64,000 nucleotides of DNA from Myxococcales bacterium (GTDB taxonomy: Bacteria > Myxococcota_A > Polyangia > Polyangiales > Polyangiaceae): positions 1,612,001 to 1,676,000 of the forward strand of contig JADJQX010000001.1 of NCBI GenBank assembly GCA_016712525.1, given 5' to 3'. A model generated the notes under the pieces. The model made no database searches, had not been told where the DNA came from, and was given only the letters and a program-made list of their open reading frames with translations. Both the position numbers and the translations under genes were made by a program. The number at the start of each line of letters is the position of its first letter. Positions within the stretch are counted from its first letter, which is position 1. Positions 27,530-35,763 of the stretch are shown piece after piece.

Positions 27530-29196
27530 GGCGTCGCGCTCGCCTTCGGGCGTAGCGACGGGGCGAGCGCCGAGTCGGGGTAGGTCGCGAGAAAGGCAGA
27601 GACGGCGGCCCGTGCATCGTCGTGGCGGCCGAGCGCACGGAGCGCACGAATCCTCCCGAACGAGGCCTCTTCGGCGAGCGGACCGCCACGCACGAGGTAC
27701 CGATCGAACGCGGCGAGCGCTTGGCCCGCATGGCCGAGCGCGCCGAGCTCGAGCTCTCCGTAGGGGACCTCGGCCGCGTGAGCTTCGGGGCTCCCGGGGA
27801 ACCGCCTCGCGAGCTCTTGGTACGTGGCTGCCGCGCCCGCCGCGTCTCCGTGCGCGCGACGTTCGCGTGCTCGAGCGAGGAGCTCGGGAGCGGCGGGGCC
27901 TTCGGGCGAAGTTGGCTCCGGTGCGCTCGCCGACGTGGCGCTGGGCGCGGGTGCGGGGACGATGCTCGCGACCTTCGCGGAGGTAGGTTCGGGTACGACC
28001 TCTGGCGCAGCCCGAACCGCGGCGAGAGGGGCGATCGTCCGGAGCGGAGCGGTCGCACGAGCCTCGGGATCCACGTGGACACGAGCCTCCCGCGGCGGAC
28101 CGGACGAAGCGCTCTTCACGGCGACGGTGTGGTCACCCGGAGGGAGGAGCAGCGCGACCGGCGTCGGTCCGACGGGGCGCCCGTCCACGGTGGCCGTCGC
28201 TCCGGGCTCTTCGGCGACGAGCACGACGGGCTCGGCGTGCCCGTTCTCGTGGAGGGAAGGGAAGGGAGCGGCGAGGGAGAGATCGCGCGCTTCGTCGTCG
28301 CGCGGGGTGGGGCGCGGCGCTTCGGCGCCCATGGTCGTTGCTTCGTGCGCGCCGACACGCTGGGTGCTCCCCGTGCCCGAAGTGACGAGCACGACGCCGT
28401 GGAGCACGCGGGTCGCGACGGGGGCATCGCCTCCCGGGACCTCGACGGCGAACGCGGTGCCGACCGCGACGGACGTCCCCTCGCGGGTCGTGATCCCGAA
28501 GCTCGTCCCGCTCGGTTGAGGATCGAGCTCGGCGACGATGCGGCCGCGGAGGAGCTCGAGGCGCCTGTGCGGACCCAGGTCGGAGACACGGAGCATCGTG
28601 CCCTTTTCGACGCAGGTGCGCACCGCGGGCTCTACGACGAGGCACGCGCCGCCGCCCCGCGCGAAGAGCACGGAGCCTCTCGTGAGCTTCGTGCCCGGGC
28701 GCCCCTCGCGGCCGTCGATCTCGACCACGCCGCCGTTCGTCAGGGCGAGAGACACGTCGTGCTCGCGGGCTTCCGTGGCCGTGGGGAGGGGGCTCGAAGC
28801 CGTGCTCGAAGTCGTGCTCGCCCGTGGCTGCGGCTCGCCTCCGTGACCTCGGAGCGAAAGGACGATGGCTGCGGCGACCGAGAGCGCGAGGCCCATCCCG
28901 AGCGCGGCGCGCAGGCCGACTCGACGAGCGCGTCGTGCCGTTTCGTGGGCGGGGCTCGGAGGGGGAGGGGGAGCGGGCTCGAGCCTCGGGAGTGGCGCGG
29001 GCGGCGGGAGCGAGAGCGGTGGCTCCGGCGCGCCGTCCACCATCGTCTCGAGGGCGGACCACACCTCGGCCTCGGCGCAGCACGCGGGGCACTCGGCGGC
29101 GTGTGCGCGAACGAAGACACGGTCCGCTCGCGTGAGCGTCTCCCCGAGCGCCTCTTCGTCGACGAGCCGCGCCCAGCGGGTGCAGGGGTCGCTCAT
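27526..29196 (-). CDS. Anti-sigma factor-like protein: zinc finger, TM, FecR, PEGA and TPR domains
   Basis: 556 residues. The N-terminus carries a zinc-binding anti-sigma motif (His32, Cys36, Cys39 in AHAAECPACC), then a Pro-rich linker and a TM helix at about 94-115. The periplasmic part has a FecR-like domain (GGVVEIDGREGRPGTKL, LRGRIVAELD, GTAFAVEV, ATRVLHGVVLV), a PEGA unit (ATVDGRPVGPTPVALLLPPG) and C-terminal TPR helices (AAATYQELARRFPGSPEA). It should sequester the sigma factor encoded just upstream and release it in response to an envelope signal. Its start overlaps that sigma gene's stop by four bases. The FecR-PEGA-TPR combination on one anti-sigma factor is unusual. Confidence 0.85.
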   Translation of the reverse strand: MSDPCTRWARLVDEEALGETLTRADRVFVRAHAAECPACCAEAEVWSALETMVDGAPEPPLSLPPPAPLPRLEPAPPPPPSPAHETARRARRVGLRAALGMGLALSVAAAIVLSLRGHGGEPQPRASTTSSTASSPLPTATEAREHDVSLALTNGGVVEIDGREGRPGTKLTRGSVLFARGGGACLVVEPAVRTCVEKGTMLRVSDLGPHRRLELLRGRIVAELDPQPSGTSFGITTREGTSVAVGTAFAVEVPGGDAPVATRVLHGVVLVTSGTGSTQRVGAHEATTMGAEAPRPTPRDDEARDLSLAAPFPSLHENGHAEPVVLVAEEPGATATVDGRPVGPTPVALLLPPGDHTVAVKSASSGPPREARVHVDPEARATAPLRTIAPLAAVRAAPEVVPEPTSAKVASIVPAPAPSATSASAPEPTSPEGPAAPELLARARERRAHGDAAGAAATYQELARRFPGSPEAHAAEVPYGELELGALGHAGQALAAFDRYLVRGGPLAEEASFGRIRALRALGRHDDARAAVSAFLATYPDSALAPSLRPKASATP

Positions 29197-29780
29197 GGCG
29201 CCCTCCGCCCGGTCGCGACGTCTCTCCGTACCATGCGGCGCACTTGGTCGCGTGCCTCGAGGAGGCGGCTCTTTACCGTGTTGACCGAGACCTCCGTGAG
29301 CGCGGCGATCTCGTCCATCGAGTAGCCCATGGCGTGGCGCAGCACGAGCGCGGTGCGCCGCGCCTCGGGCAGCTCGTGGAGGTACGCCTCGATCGTGCGC
29401 GGCAGGCCCTCGGCGAGGTCGGCGCGAGGGGGGGCGCTCGGGAGCTCGTCCGGCTCGACTCCTCCGTCGGTGCGTACGGACGACAGCCTCCGCGCCCGCG
29501 CGATGCGGATCGACGTGCGCACCACCACGCGGTCGCAGAAGGCTTCGATCGTGCCTTCGCCGCGGTACGTGGGCAGCGCGCGCACGAGCTCGAGGAGCGC
29601 GACCTGAGAAGCATCGTCGGCGTCGTGGTCGTTTCGAAGGAGCGAGCCGGCGATGCGGCGCACCCGTGGCGCGAGGCTCTCCACGATCTCCGCGTCCGAA
29701 CGCGCGCGCGACGAAGCGGGTACGCCCGAGCGCCGCCCGGTCGTCACGTCGTCGCTGTCGTCCGGCATCGCTTCGTCCAC
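29193..29780 (-). CDS. ECF-type RNA polymerase sigma factor
   Basis: 195 residues from a GTG at 29780, or 191 from the ATG at 29768; the two cannot be separated. Region 2 (about 34-95) includes DHDADDASQVALLELVRAL, and region 4 (about 138-183) includes MDEIAALTEVSVNTVKSRL, the helix-turn-helix that reads the -35 element. There is no obvious extra domain. It is the first gene of a three-gene coupled unit with its anti-sigma factor and a lipoprotein. It probably directs transcription of this unit and perhaps of the barrel gene at 29892-30902; no promoter motif was confirmed. Confidence 0.92.
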   Translation of the reverse strand: MDEAMPDDSDDVTTGRRSGVPASSRARSDAEIVESLAPRVRRIAGSLLRNDHDADDASQVALLELVRALPTYRGEGTIEAFCDRVVVRTSIRIARARRLSSVRTDGGVEPDELPSAPPRADLAEGLPRTIEAYLHELPEARRTALVLRHAMGYSMDEIAALTEVSVNTVKSRLLEARDQVRRMVRRDVATGRRAP

Positions 29781-29891
29781 GTCGCTAGATTCCCGTACCC
29801 TCAGGGGAAGGACCAGGCGCCTTCGGGTGACAAAAAAAGGACGCAGCTCGCAAGTGGCCGAAAAGGCGCGGTTTTTGGCCGAACGCAGACG

Positions 29892-30902
29892 TCAGAAGCC
29901 GTCGAACGTGCCGCCCACGTCGATCCGGAGGCGGGCGCTGTTCGCCCCGAGGATCTCCACCGGTGCCGTGTCGGCGACGACGAGCGAGCGCCCCCCGGGT
30001 GCGGCCTCGAAGGTCGGCCCCACGTCGAGCGCGAGCCCATTCCCTGCCGATCGCAGCCGCCCGTGCGCACGGAGCGCGAGGACCGGAGACGCGAACGTCG
30101 AGCTGGCCGTGGCCGTGAGCCCCTCCCGCGTCGACGTCGTCTTGCGGACGGCGACGTCGAGCCCGACGCCTACGTCGACGCCGAGCGCCAGCGACGCGCC
30201 CGTGCTCTCGAGGCCGACGAAGGCGTACGGCGCATGCCGCGTGACCCCGACGTCGACCCCCGCGCCAGAGAGGGTGACCCCCGGGGAGAGCGCGTATCCG
30301 GCCCCGACGTAGACGACGCGCGTCGCCCGGACCGAGCCCTCGAGGCGCACGCCGCTCTGCCACGGCAGCTCCGGAGCGTACGTCGTTCCCGTGTAGTATG
30401 CACCCACACGGAACGTGCCGGGAGCGAGGTGCGGAGCGGCCGGTCGCGGGGCCTCGTCCCTCGGCGTGGGGGCCTCCGACGTGCGTGCGCTCGGCGCAAG
30501 AGCGGGCTCTACCGGGGAAGGGGCTTCCGCGCGCTCGCTCGTGGCGGCGACCACGTGGGCGCGAACGACGGCCCCTGTGCTGCTCGCGACGACCTCGTCG
30601 TCCCCCGAGAGGGAGCGCGGCTTGCCCACGACCGTGCCGCGCGCATCGGCGAAGGAGAGGGTTATGCCCTGCCCGCTCTTCTCCACGAGCACCACGATGG
30701 TGGGGCCCTCGGTGGTCGACACGACGGTGGCGACGTCGCGGACCTCGGCCTCGATGGCGCCGCGGAGGCGAGCGGACTCGGCCTCGCCGAACGCCGCATC
30801 GAGCCGCACGGCGACGCGTGGGGGTGGCGCGGCATGAGCGAGCGCGGGGGCGAGCGCGAGGGCCACGCCAAGCAGCGCGGAGGGGGCAACGGCAGGCCTC
30901 AT
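29892..30902 (-). CDS. Outer-membrane beta-barrel-like protein
   Basis: 336 residues from the ATG at 30902, with a signal peptide ending AHA-AP. The N-terminal 110 residues have an alternating pattern (RVAVRLDAAFGEAESARLRGAI, TIVVLVEKSGQGITLSFAD) seen in proteins encoded next to FecR/PEGA genes. After a Pro/Ala linker, about 190 residues form alternating amphipathic strands (RVGAYYTGTTYAP, VVYVGAGYALSPG, LALGVDVGVGLDVAV) ending in a C-terminal Phe (GGTFDGF), the usual signal for outer-membrane barrel assembly. It lies 112 bp upstream of the sigma gene on the same strand and may be part of the same sensing pathway. Confidence 0.8.
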   Translation of the reverse strand: MRPAVAPSALLGVALALAPALAHAAPPPRVAVRLDAAFGEAESARLRGAIEAEVRDVATVVSTTEGPTIVVLVEKSGQGITLSFADARGTVVGKPRSLSGDDEVVASSTGAVVRAHVVAATSERAEAPSPVEPALAPSARTSEAPTPRDEAPRPAAPHLAPGTFRVGAYYTGTTYAPELPWQSGVRLEGSVRATRVVYVGAGYALSPGVTLSGAGVDVGVTRHAPYAFVGLESTGASLALGVDVGVGLDVAVRKTTSTREGLTATASSTFASPVLALRAHGRLRSAGNGLALDVGPTFEAAPGGRSLVVADTAPVEILGANSARLRIDVGGTFDGF

Positions 30903-30951
30903 GCGGAGGACCGTAGCAGGCCGTGCACTCCGCGGCATCGTGCGCGCGTGG

Positions 30952-31532
30952 CTACTTCGCCCGTTCTCCGATGACGCAGAACCCATTGCCGAACGGATCG
31001 CAGCAGAACGCCGCGGGCTTGGGGCCGTGGTCCCGAAACTCCATTTCGACGTGACCGCCCTCGGCGCGCACCTTGGCCACGACCGCGTCGAAGTCGTTCG
31101 TGTGGATATCGATGTGGACGGGAGTCCAATGCCGCTCGTACCGCCGCACGTCGGCTGCGCCTTTGGCGGGCACGGACCCCGCGGGCTTCTCGTGCATGCA
31201 TACGGTGACGTTGTTCGCGTCGAGGATGGCCATCGTCGGGAACGGTTGCGCGGTCTCGAGGAACCCTAGCAGCCCGTTGATTTTCTCCCATCGGCCGCTC
31301 GCCGCCGCATCCCGACCACCTTCGTTGCGATCCTGCGGTGCGTCCTCACCTACGAAAGTAGGCTCCGGGCGCTCCTCGGATCGCGCCTCGGCGGGTCGGG
31401 CGCGGACGTCGAACGGCCTCGGTCCGAAAATCAACAGGCTGCTAGGACGGTCGTGTAGAAGCGGAGCCCCGCGTCGAGGTTCGGTACGTCGATGCTCAGG
31501 TGGACCGTAGGGCGCGCTGTGTCGGGCGGCAT
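30952..31532 (-). pseudogene. VOC-family (glyoxalase/bleomycin-resistance) gene split by an insertion
   Basis: From the ATG at 31532 the frame reads into a VOC N-terminus (HLSIDVPNLDAGLRFYTTVL) and then meets a TGA just inside an inserted element. The C-terminal part resumes at 31265 (GFLETAQPFPTMAILD) and ends at 30952 with FGNGFCVIGERAK. Removing bases 31270-31441 and one CTAG copy restores a continuous 134-residue VOC protein across the junction FYTTVL-GFLET. VOC proteins are small metal-dependent lyases, isomerases or resistance proteins; the specific reaction cannot be told. As it stands the gene is interrupted, although the C-terminal fragment is still open in frame. Confidence 0.85.
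31270..31441. mobile_element. 172-bp MITE-like insertion with 16-bp inverted repeats and CTAG duplication
   Basis: The ends cagcccgttgattttc (31270-31285) and gaaaatcaacaggctg (31426-31441) are inverted repeats with one mismatch. CTAG occurs directly outside both ends (31266-31269 and 31442-31445) as a 4-bp target duplication. The inside encodes no transposase. It interrupts the VOC gene, whose frame is exactly restored by removing the element plus one CTAG. It is probably a non-autonomous derivative of an insertion sequence that generates 4-bp duplications; the family (possibly IS1182- or IS4-like) is an inference. No other copy was noticed in the window. Confidence 0.85.
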
Positions 31533-31541
31533 GGCCGAGGG

Positions 31542-31931
31542 CTACTGGCAGGCTGCGGGGAAAGCAAGGGCGCCCTCTCCCGTGGCGCGGGTGGTGCACT
31601 GAGCGCTCTCTGCGGCCGCCGCGCACGCCGGGATGTTGGCCGGAGGCTGGGAGCTGCACGAGCTGCCGTAGAGAATCTTGCAGTCGGCCGCGCTCTTCAT
31701 GCTGAGGGAGCCGCCGCCACCCCCCGCGTCTCCCCCCGCGTCTCCGCTCGACGGGGAGATGAACGTGACCTTTCCGGTGGGCGTGCAGCTCGCCGCCTTG
31801 TCGCACAGCTTGTTGAAGGCGGCCTCGCAGTCGCTCGGCGTGGCGCTCGAGCTTTCACTGCTGCAGGCGAACGTCGACGAAACGAGGCCGACGAGGATCA
31901 CGAGGCTACCGACGACCAGCGCTCTTTTCAT
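31542..31931 (-). CDS. Small cysteine-containing lipoprotein
   Basis: About 129 residues from the ATG at 31931. A signal peptide ends in the lipobox TFAC (Cys about 23). The mature part has paired cysteines (SDCEAAFNKLCDKAASC, DCKILYGSSC, IPACAAAAESAQC) and a Gly-rich loop (DAGGDAGGGGG). This resembles the many small Cys-rich surface lipoproteins of Polyangia, whose function is unknown. It lies just upstream of the interrupted VOC gene on the same strand; only 9 bp separate the stop of this gene from the VOC start codon, so they were possibly cotranscribed. Confidence 0.75.
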   Translation of the reverse strand: MKRALVVGSLVILVGLVSSTFACSSESSSATPSDCEAAFNKLCDKAASCTPTGKVTFISPSSGDAGGDAGGGGGSLSMKSAADCKILYGSSCSSQPPANIPACAAAAESAQCTTRATGEGALAFPAACQ

Positions 31932-32038
31932 GCGATTCCTTTCCAAGCTCACCCGCGGCGGATGCCGCGCGAGTCGAGAGGAGACGAGGCATCGGCACGC
32001 CTATTCAGTCTGCGGTGGATGGGCGCCGCGAAGCCTCG

Positions 32039-32758
32039 TCAAATCTCGATGTCGTCCACGTCCGTCGCCGTCGCCCGCGGTGGGGCCGCGAGCGCCGTGC
32101 AGAGCGGGCACGTGCGTGGCTCGTGGGCGACGTCGCGCCGGTGAAGGTCGAGGACGGCGCGCGAGAGCGTCGCGAGCTCACGCCGCACCTCGCGGCGCTT
32201 CCCTTTGACCCTCGCGATGCTCATGTGATCGTACGCGGTCGTCTGGTGCCGCATCCACGCGATGACCGCCGCCTCCGCGCGCTCGGCGACCGAGATGCGC
32301 TTCGTCCGCGCGACCGTCCCGCTGCCCACGGGGGTGGCGTGCTCCGCGACGCGTCGTGCGAGCACACGGGCGTGCTCTTCGAAGCGCGGGGCGAAGCGGA
32401 GGAAGCCATAGACCTCGTGCTCGAAGGTGAGCACGTACGCCGCCTGGGTGCGTTCGCGTCGCTCGATGTCGCCCGCCCTCTTCTTCGCGTACGCCTCGGT
32501 CGAGCGCTCCGACTCGAGGGCGGCGCGTGCGGAGGCGATGTTCGCCTCGGGCGCCCAGAGCCCCTTGGAGAACGTCTTTCGCCCCTTCTTCTCGACGACC
32601 GCCCACGACGGCCCGGCGAGCTTCACGCGGCGCGTGAGCCCGGCGTCACCGGGAGGGAGGCACACCCAGCCAGGTGGCGGCGAGAGGCGTTTGCCGTCCG
32701 GCGCGAGGAACACACGAGGGTCGGCGGTCGGCGCGAGGATGCGGGTCTCTTCGGTCAC
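32039..32758 (-). CDS. DUF2293-like protein
   Basis: About 239 residues from a GTG at 32758. The N-terminal 70 residues contain LAPDGKRLSPPPGWVCLPPGDAGLTRRV, the middle is a long charged helix (ASARAALESERSTEAYAKKR), and the C-terminal region contains ERAEAAVIAWMRHQTTAYD followed by RVKGKRREVRREL, the pattern of the DUF2293 domain. Known DUF2293 proteins have no established biochemical role. The basic C-terminal segment could bind nucleic acid. A CxxC pair (RTCPLCTAL) near the C-terminus may bind zinc. Confidence 0.65.
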   Translation of the reverse strand: MTEETRILAPTADPRVFLAPDGKRLSPPPGWVCLPPGDAGLTRRVKLAGPSWAVVEKKGRKTFSKGLWAPEANIASARAALESERSTEAYAKKRAGDIERRERTQAAYVLTFEHEVYGFLRFAPRFEEHARVLARRVAEHATPVGSGTVARTKRISVAERAEAAVIAWMRHQTTAYDHMSIARVKGKRREVRRELATLSRAVLDLHRRDVAHEPRTCPLCTALAAPPRATATDVDDIEI

Positions 32759-32896
32759 GGGGGGCAACCTGCCCGACGTGAGGGGGCTTGAGAAGGGCCA
32801 AGTGCGGAAGGAGGACCCTCGTGCCGCGGCGCACCCGGTCATGAGCGATTTCGAAGCAGATTCGCGTGGTTGGCGCGAACGTCGGTCGCGCTCGCC

Positions 32897-34951
32897 TCAG
32901 CCCGGCTCGTCTTGGCTCGCGCTCTTCGGCGGCGGAGTGAGGCGCTCGGAGTGAGGCGTGCGCCCGTGGGTCTTCAGCGCTCCCTGGGCCTCTTTCGGCA
33001 CGAGCTGCCGGAGCTGCCAGGCCTGCAGGGCGTTCTGGAGCTCGACCTTGTCGAGTGTGCTGCGGCTCTCGGCCACGTAGTAGGCGATGAAGAGCAGAGT
33101 GGCCACGTGGGTGGCCGTGAGGATGATGGTGCCGGCGATCGCCGGGAAGCTCACCGCCCGGGCGAGGATCACCATCCGATCGCCTTCGAAGACGAACGAG
33201 GGGGGGAGCACGTGGAGGAGCTCGAGCACCAGCGGCAAGACCACCGAGACGACGGCGAGCCCGACCGAGAGCGCACGAACCGGCTTTCGCCCCGCGAGGA
33301 CGAACGCCACCGTGACGCCCGCCGCGAACGCCGGGACGGCGATGAACGGCCCGTACACGAGCGCCGAGGACGCCACCGCCGCGTACGCGACCACGGCTCC
33401 GAGCCACTGCGGGAGCCTTCGCCCCGCGTACAGAATGAGCGGCGCCATGCCCCAGAGCACGGTGTTCGCGGCGACGAGCGCGGGGCTCCGGACGCCCATC
33501 ACGAAGGGGGTGGGCAACACGGCGATCGCCGCGCCCAGGGCGAGGAGCGCGGCACCTCTCCGCGCACCTCGTTCCCCTCGGCGGCGTTCGAACGTGCGCA
33601 TCTCGTCCTCGACGTCGGCGGGCATCTCGTTGGGCGGCGCCGTGACGAGGCGGACGAGCAGGGCGAGCGTCTCCGGATCGTCGGGATCCAAAGCGAGAGA
33701 GCGACCGACCTCGCGCAGCGCGGCTTGGCGATCGTCGATCGTGCCCGTCGGCAAGAACGCGCGGCCCGCCGCTTCACGTGCCGACAGCGCGTGTTTTCGT
33801 GCGAGCACTTGGCGCCGCTCGACCTCGAGGTCGCCGCTCAGGTAGGCCTCGATCTCCTCGGAGATTTGCCGGGCCGTCGTGTAGCGCTTCTCGGGGAAGG
33901 GGCTCGTCGCGCGCTGGCAGACGGCGTCGAGCACCTCGGGGACGAGCTTGTCCGGGAACCGCGCCGCCGCGCTCCGGCCCTCGCCCTTCAGCGTCCGGGA
34001 GAGCACGTCCTGAGGCTCGCCGTAGGCGAACATCGGCTCGTGCGTGAGCACCTCGAAGAGCATGGCGCCGAGGGCGAACACGTCGGTCTGGGGGTTCACC
34101 TCGCCCGACTGCCCGAGGATCTGCTCCGGCGCCATGTAGCCCGGCGTCCCGATGATGGCGCCCGACGCCGTCTTCGCGGCGGCGACCTCGGTGAAATCGA
34201 GGTGGGAGATCTCGAGGTTCGGCCCCTGGCTGAGCGGCGCGGCGTCCTTCGAGAGAACCTTCGCCACACCCCAGTCGAGCACGTACACCTCGCCGAAGTC
34301 CCCGAACATGATGTTCGCGGGCTTGAGATCACGGTGCACGACGCCCTTCGTGTGCGCGAAATGCACGGCGAGGCACACGCGTGAGAAGGCGGAGAGCAGC
34401 TTCCGCTGAGGGAAGTCTTGGCGTGCCTTCGCGTCGCCCGAGCGGAGGCGCTCGATGAGCCCCTCGAGCGTCTCGCCGCGCACGCGCCGCATCGTGAAAT
34501 AGAGGGCGCCCTCGTCGTGGAAGCCGAGGTCGTACACCGGCACCACGGCAGGGTGCTCGAGCTGGCCCTGGATGCGCGCCTCTCGCAAGAAACGCGTGCG
34601 GAGGTCGGCCCGCGCGAACTGCGCCGGGCGCATGGCCTTCATCGCCACCTCGCGCCCGATGTGCATGTCGGTGCAGGCCCGCACCTCGCCCATGCCTCCC
34701 TCGCCAAGGAGGTCGTGCATCGCGTAGCGCTCTTCGGTGCGGGTCACCCTAGGCAGATCGCTCGCCTCGGTGTCGCCCGAAGGTACACCCGCGACCGAGG
34801 GCGTCAGCGTGACCGCGCGCTCGAGCTCCGACTCCTGCACGAGCGACTGCGGCGAGTACATGTTCGCGTTGCGGGTGGCGTCGCTTCGGTACGCGGGCAT
34901 GACGGGGGTGTGCTTTCCCTCTTCGGCCTCGCTTTCACCGCGCCTTCCCAT
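32897..34951 (-). CDS. Membrane-anchored eukaryotic-like Ser/Thr protein kinase
   Basis: 684 residues. Kinase domain about 76-360: glycine loop GEGGMGEV (83-90), catalytic Lys105, HRDLKPAN (206-213) and an atypical metal-binding DWG (226-228) in place of DFG, then GTPGYMAPEQ. DWG is common in some myxobacterial kinases and need not abolish activity. After a helical linker, five or six TM helices (about 470-640) follow, which differs from the usual single TM. The cytosolic tail is rich in Ser/Thr/Pro. It lies divergent from the pseudokinase-kinase locus, so the two may act together. Substrates unknown. Confidence 0.9.
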   Translation of the reverse strand: MGRRGESEAEEGKHTPVMPAYRSDATRNANMYSPQSLVQESELERAVTLTPSVAGVPSGDTEASDLPRVTRTEERYAMHDLLGEGGMGEVRACTDMHIGREVAMKAMRPAQFARADLRTRFLREARIQGQLEHPAVVPVYDLGFHDEGALYFTMRRVRGETLEGLIERLRSGDAKARQDFPQRKLLSAFSRVCLAVHFAHTKGVVHRDLKPANIMFGDFGEVYVLDWGVAKVLSKDAAPLSQGPNLEISHLDFTEVAAAKTASGAIIGTPGYMAPEQILGQSGEVNPQTDVFALGAMLFEVLTHEPMFAYGEPQDVLSRTLKGEGRSAAARFPDKLVPEVLDAVCQRATSPFPEKRYTTARQISEEIEAYLSGDLEVERRQVLARKHALSAREAAGRAFLPTGTIDDRQAALREVGRSLALDPDDPETLALLVRLVTAPPNEMPADVEDEMRTFERRRGERGARRGAALLALGAAIAVLPTPFVMGVRSPALVAANTVLWGMAPLILYAGRRLPQWLGAVVAYAAVASSALVYGPFIAVPAFAAGVTVAFVLAGRKPVRALSVGLAVVSVVLPLVLELLHVLPPSFVFEGDRMVILARAVSFPAIAGTIILTATHVATLLFIAYYVAESRSTLDKVELQNALQAWQLRQLVPKEAQGALKTHGRTPHSERLTPPPKSASQDEPG

Positions 34952-35112
34952 GGCCTTCCCACATTAGGAGATTCGAGACGCAAAGGTTCGATTTCGCTTC
35001 GTTACCTGAACATCCGTTAACGCTTGGGTGCAGGCTTGGGGCCGCGCCGCGCCCGCTCGGGTGGTCCGGGCTTCTCGCTCGGCTGAACGGATGGTAGGAG
35101 GGAAGGTGGCGA

Positions 35113-35763
35113 ATGGTCGTTTTTCGCGAAGAGGGTGCGCCCTTCGAGGGCCGGGGTGTGCGGGGGCCTTCGGGAGGGGCCCTTCGCCTCGGGCTCCCTC
35201 GTGAGCGCCCCTCTGCGGAGGTCTCGATCGACGACGCGGTCGCCGAGGCGCGGGTTTGGCTCGGCGCCCTCGCGCTCGCGCACGAAGCGGGGGTCTCGCT
35301 CGACCCGGTCGGGCGGGGGGCAGCGTGGCGCGCACACCTCGAGCTCGCCGAAGTGGCCGTGGGCGACGAGCCCATCGCGCGTGATCTCGCGGCCGTGGCG
35401 TCGGTCGTCGTCGAGCGCCTCATCGGGCGCCCGTTGCGGGTGGTCGAGCTCGATCGCGTGCCCGGTGTGCTCGCGGAGGCGCGCCCCGATTGCCCGAAGG
35501 TCGCGGGAGCACTGCTCGCCGACGCGCTCTCTCCGTCGCCGTCCGTGCGCTGGCCCTCCGCCGACGCCTTCTCCGCGGCGCTCTCGTCGCTCGCGAACGA
35601 AGAGCCAGGCCCACGCGCGGCCCCTTCGTCCTTGCCTCCGATGAGCTCCGAGCTCCTGCGCCGCATCACGCGCGGATCGGCCATTCGGCGCAAACCCACG
35701 AGGTCCGAAGCCCCGCCCGCGAGCCCCACGTCGTATGCCGTCACCACCTCGAAATCCGCCTGA
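35113..35763 (+). CDS. Degenerate kinase C-lobe-like protein
   Basis: 216 residues, no signal peptide. Most of the protein is helical, and the end of the helical part (ALLADALSPSPSVRWPSADAFSAALSSLA) copies the C-terminal signature of bacterial Ser/Thr kinases, where a conserved Arg follows a short loop. No glycine loop, HRD or DFG is present. It may be a kinase-derived adaptor. Its 3' end overlaps the next gene by 29 bp, so coupled translation with the pseudokinase-kinase protein is likely. A separate origin from kinase decay is possible. Confidence 0.65.
   Translation: MVVFREEGAPFEGRGVRGPSGGALRLGLPRERPSAEVSIDDAVAEARVWLGALALAHEAGVSLDPVGRGAAWRAHLELAEVAVGDEPIARDLAAVASVVVERLIGRPLRVVELDRVPGVLAEARPDCPKVAGALLADALSPSPSVRWPSADAFSAALSSLANEEPGPRAAPSSLPPMSSELLRRITRGSAIRRKPTRSEAPPASPTSYAVTTSKSA

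Noticed and set aside
32870..34384. 504-residue plus-strand frame opposite the kinase gene
   Set aside because: Arg/His/Glu-rich shadow; the minus-strand kinase motifs are complete.
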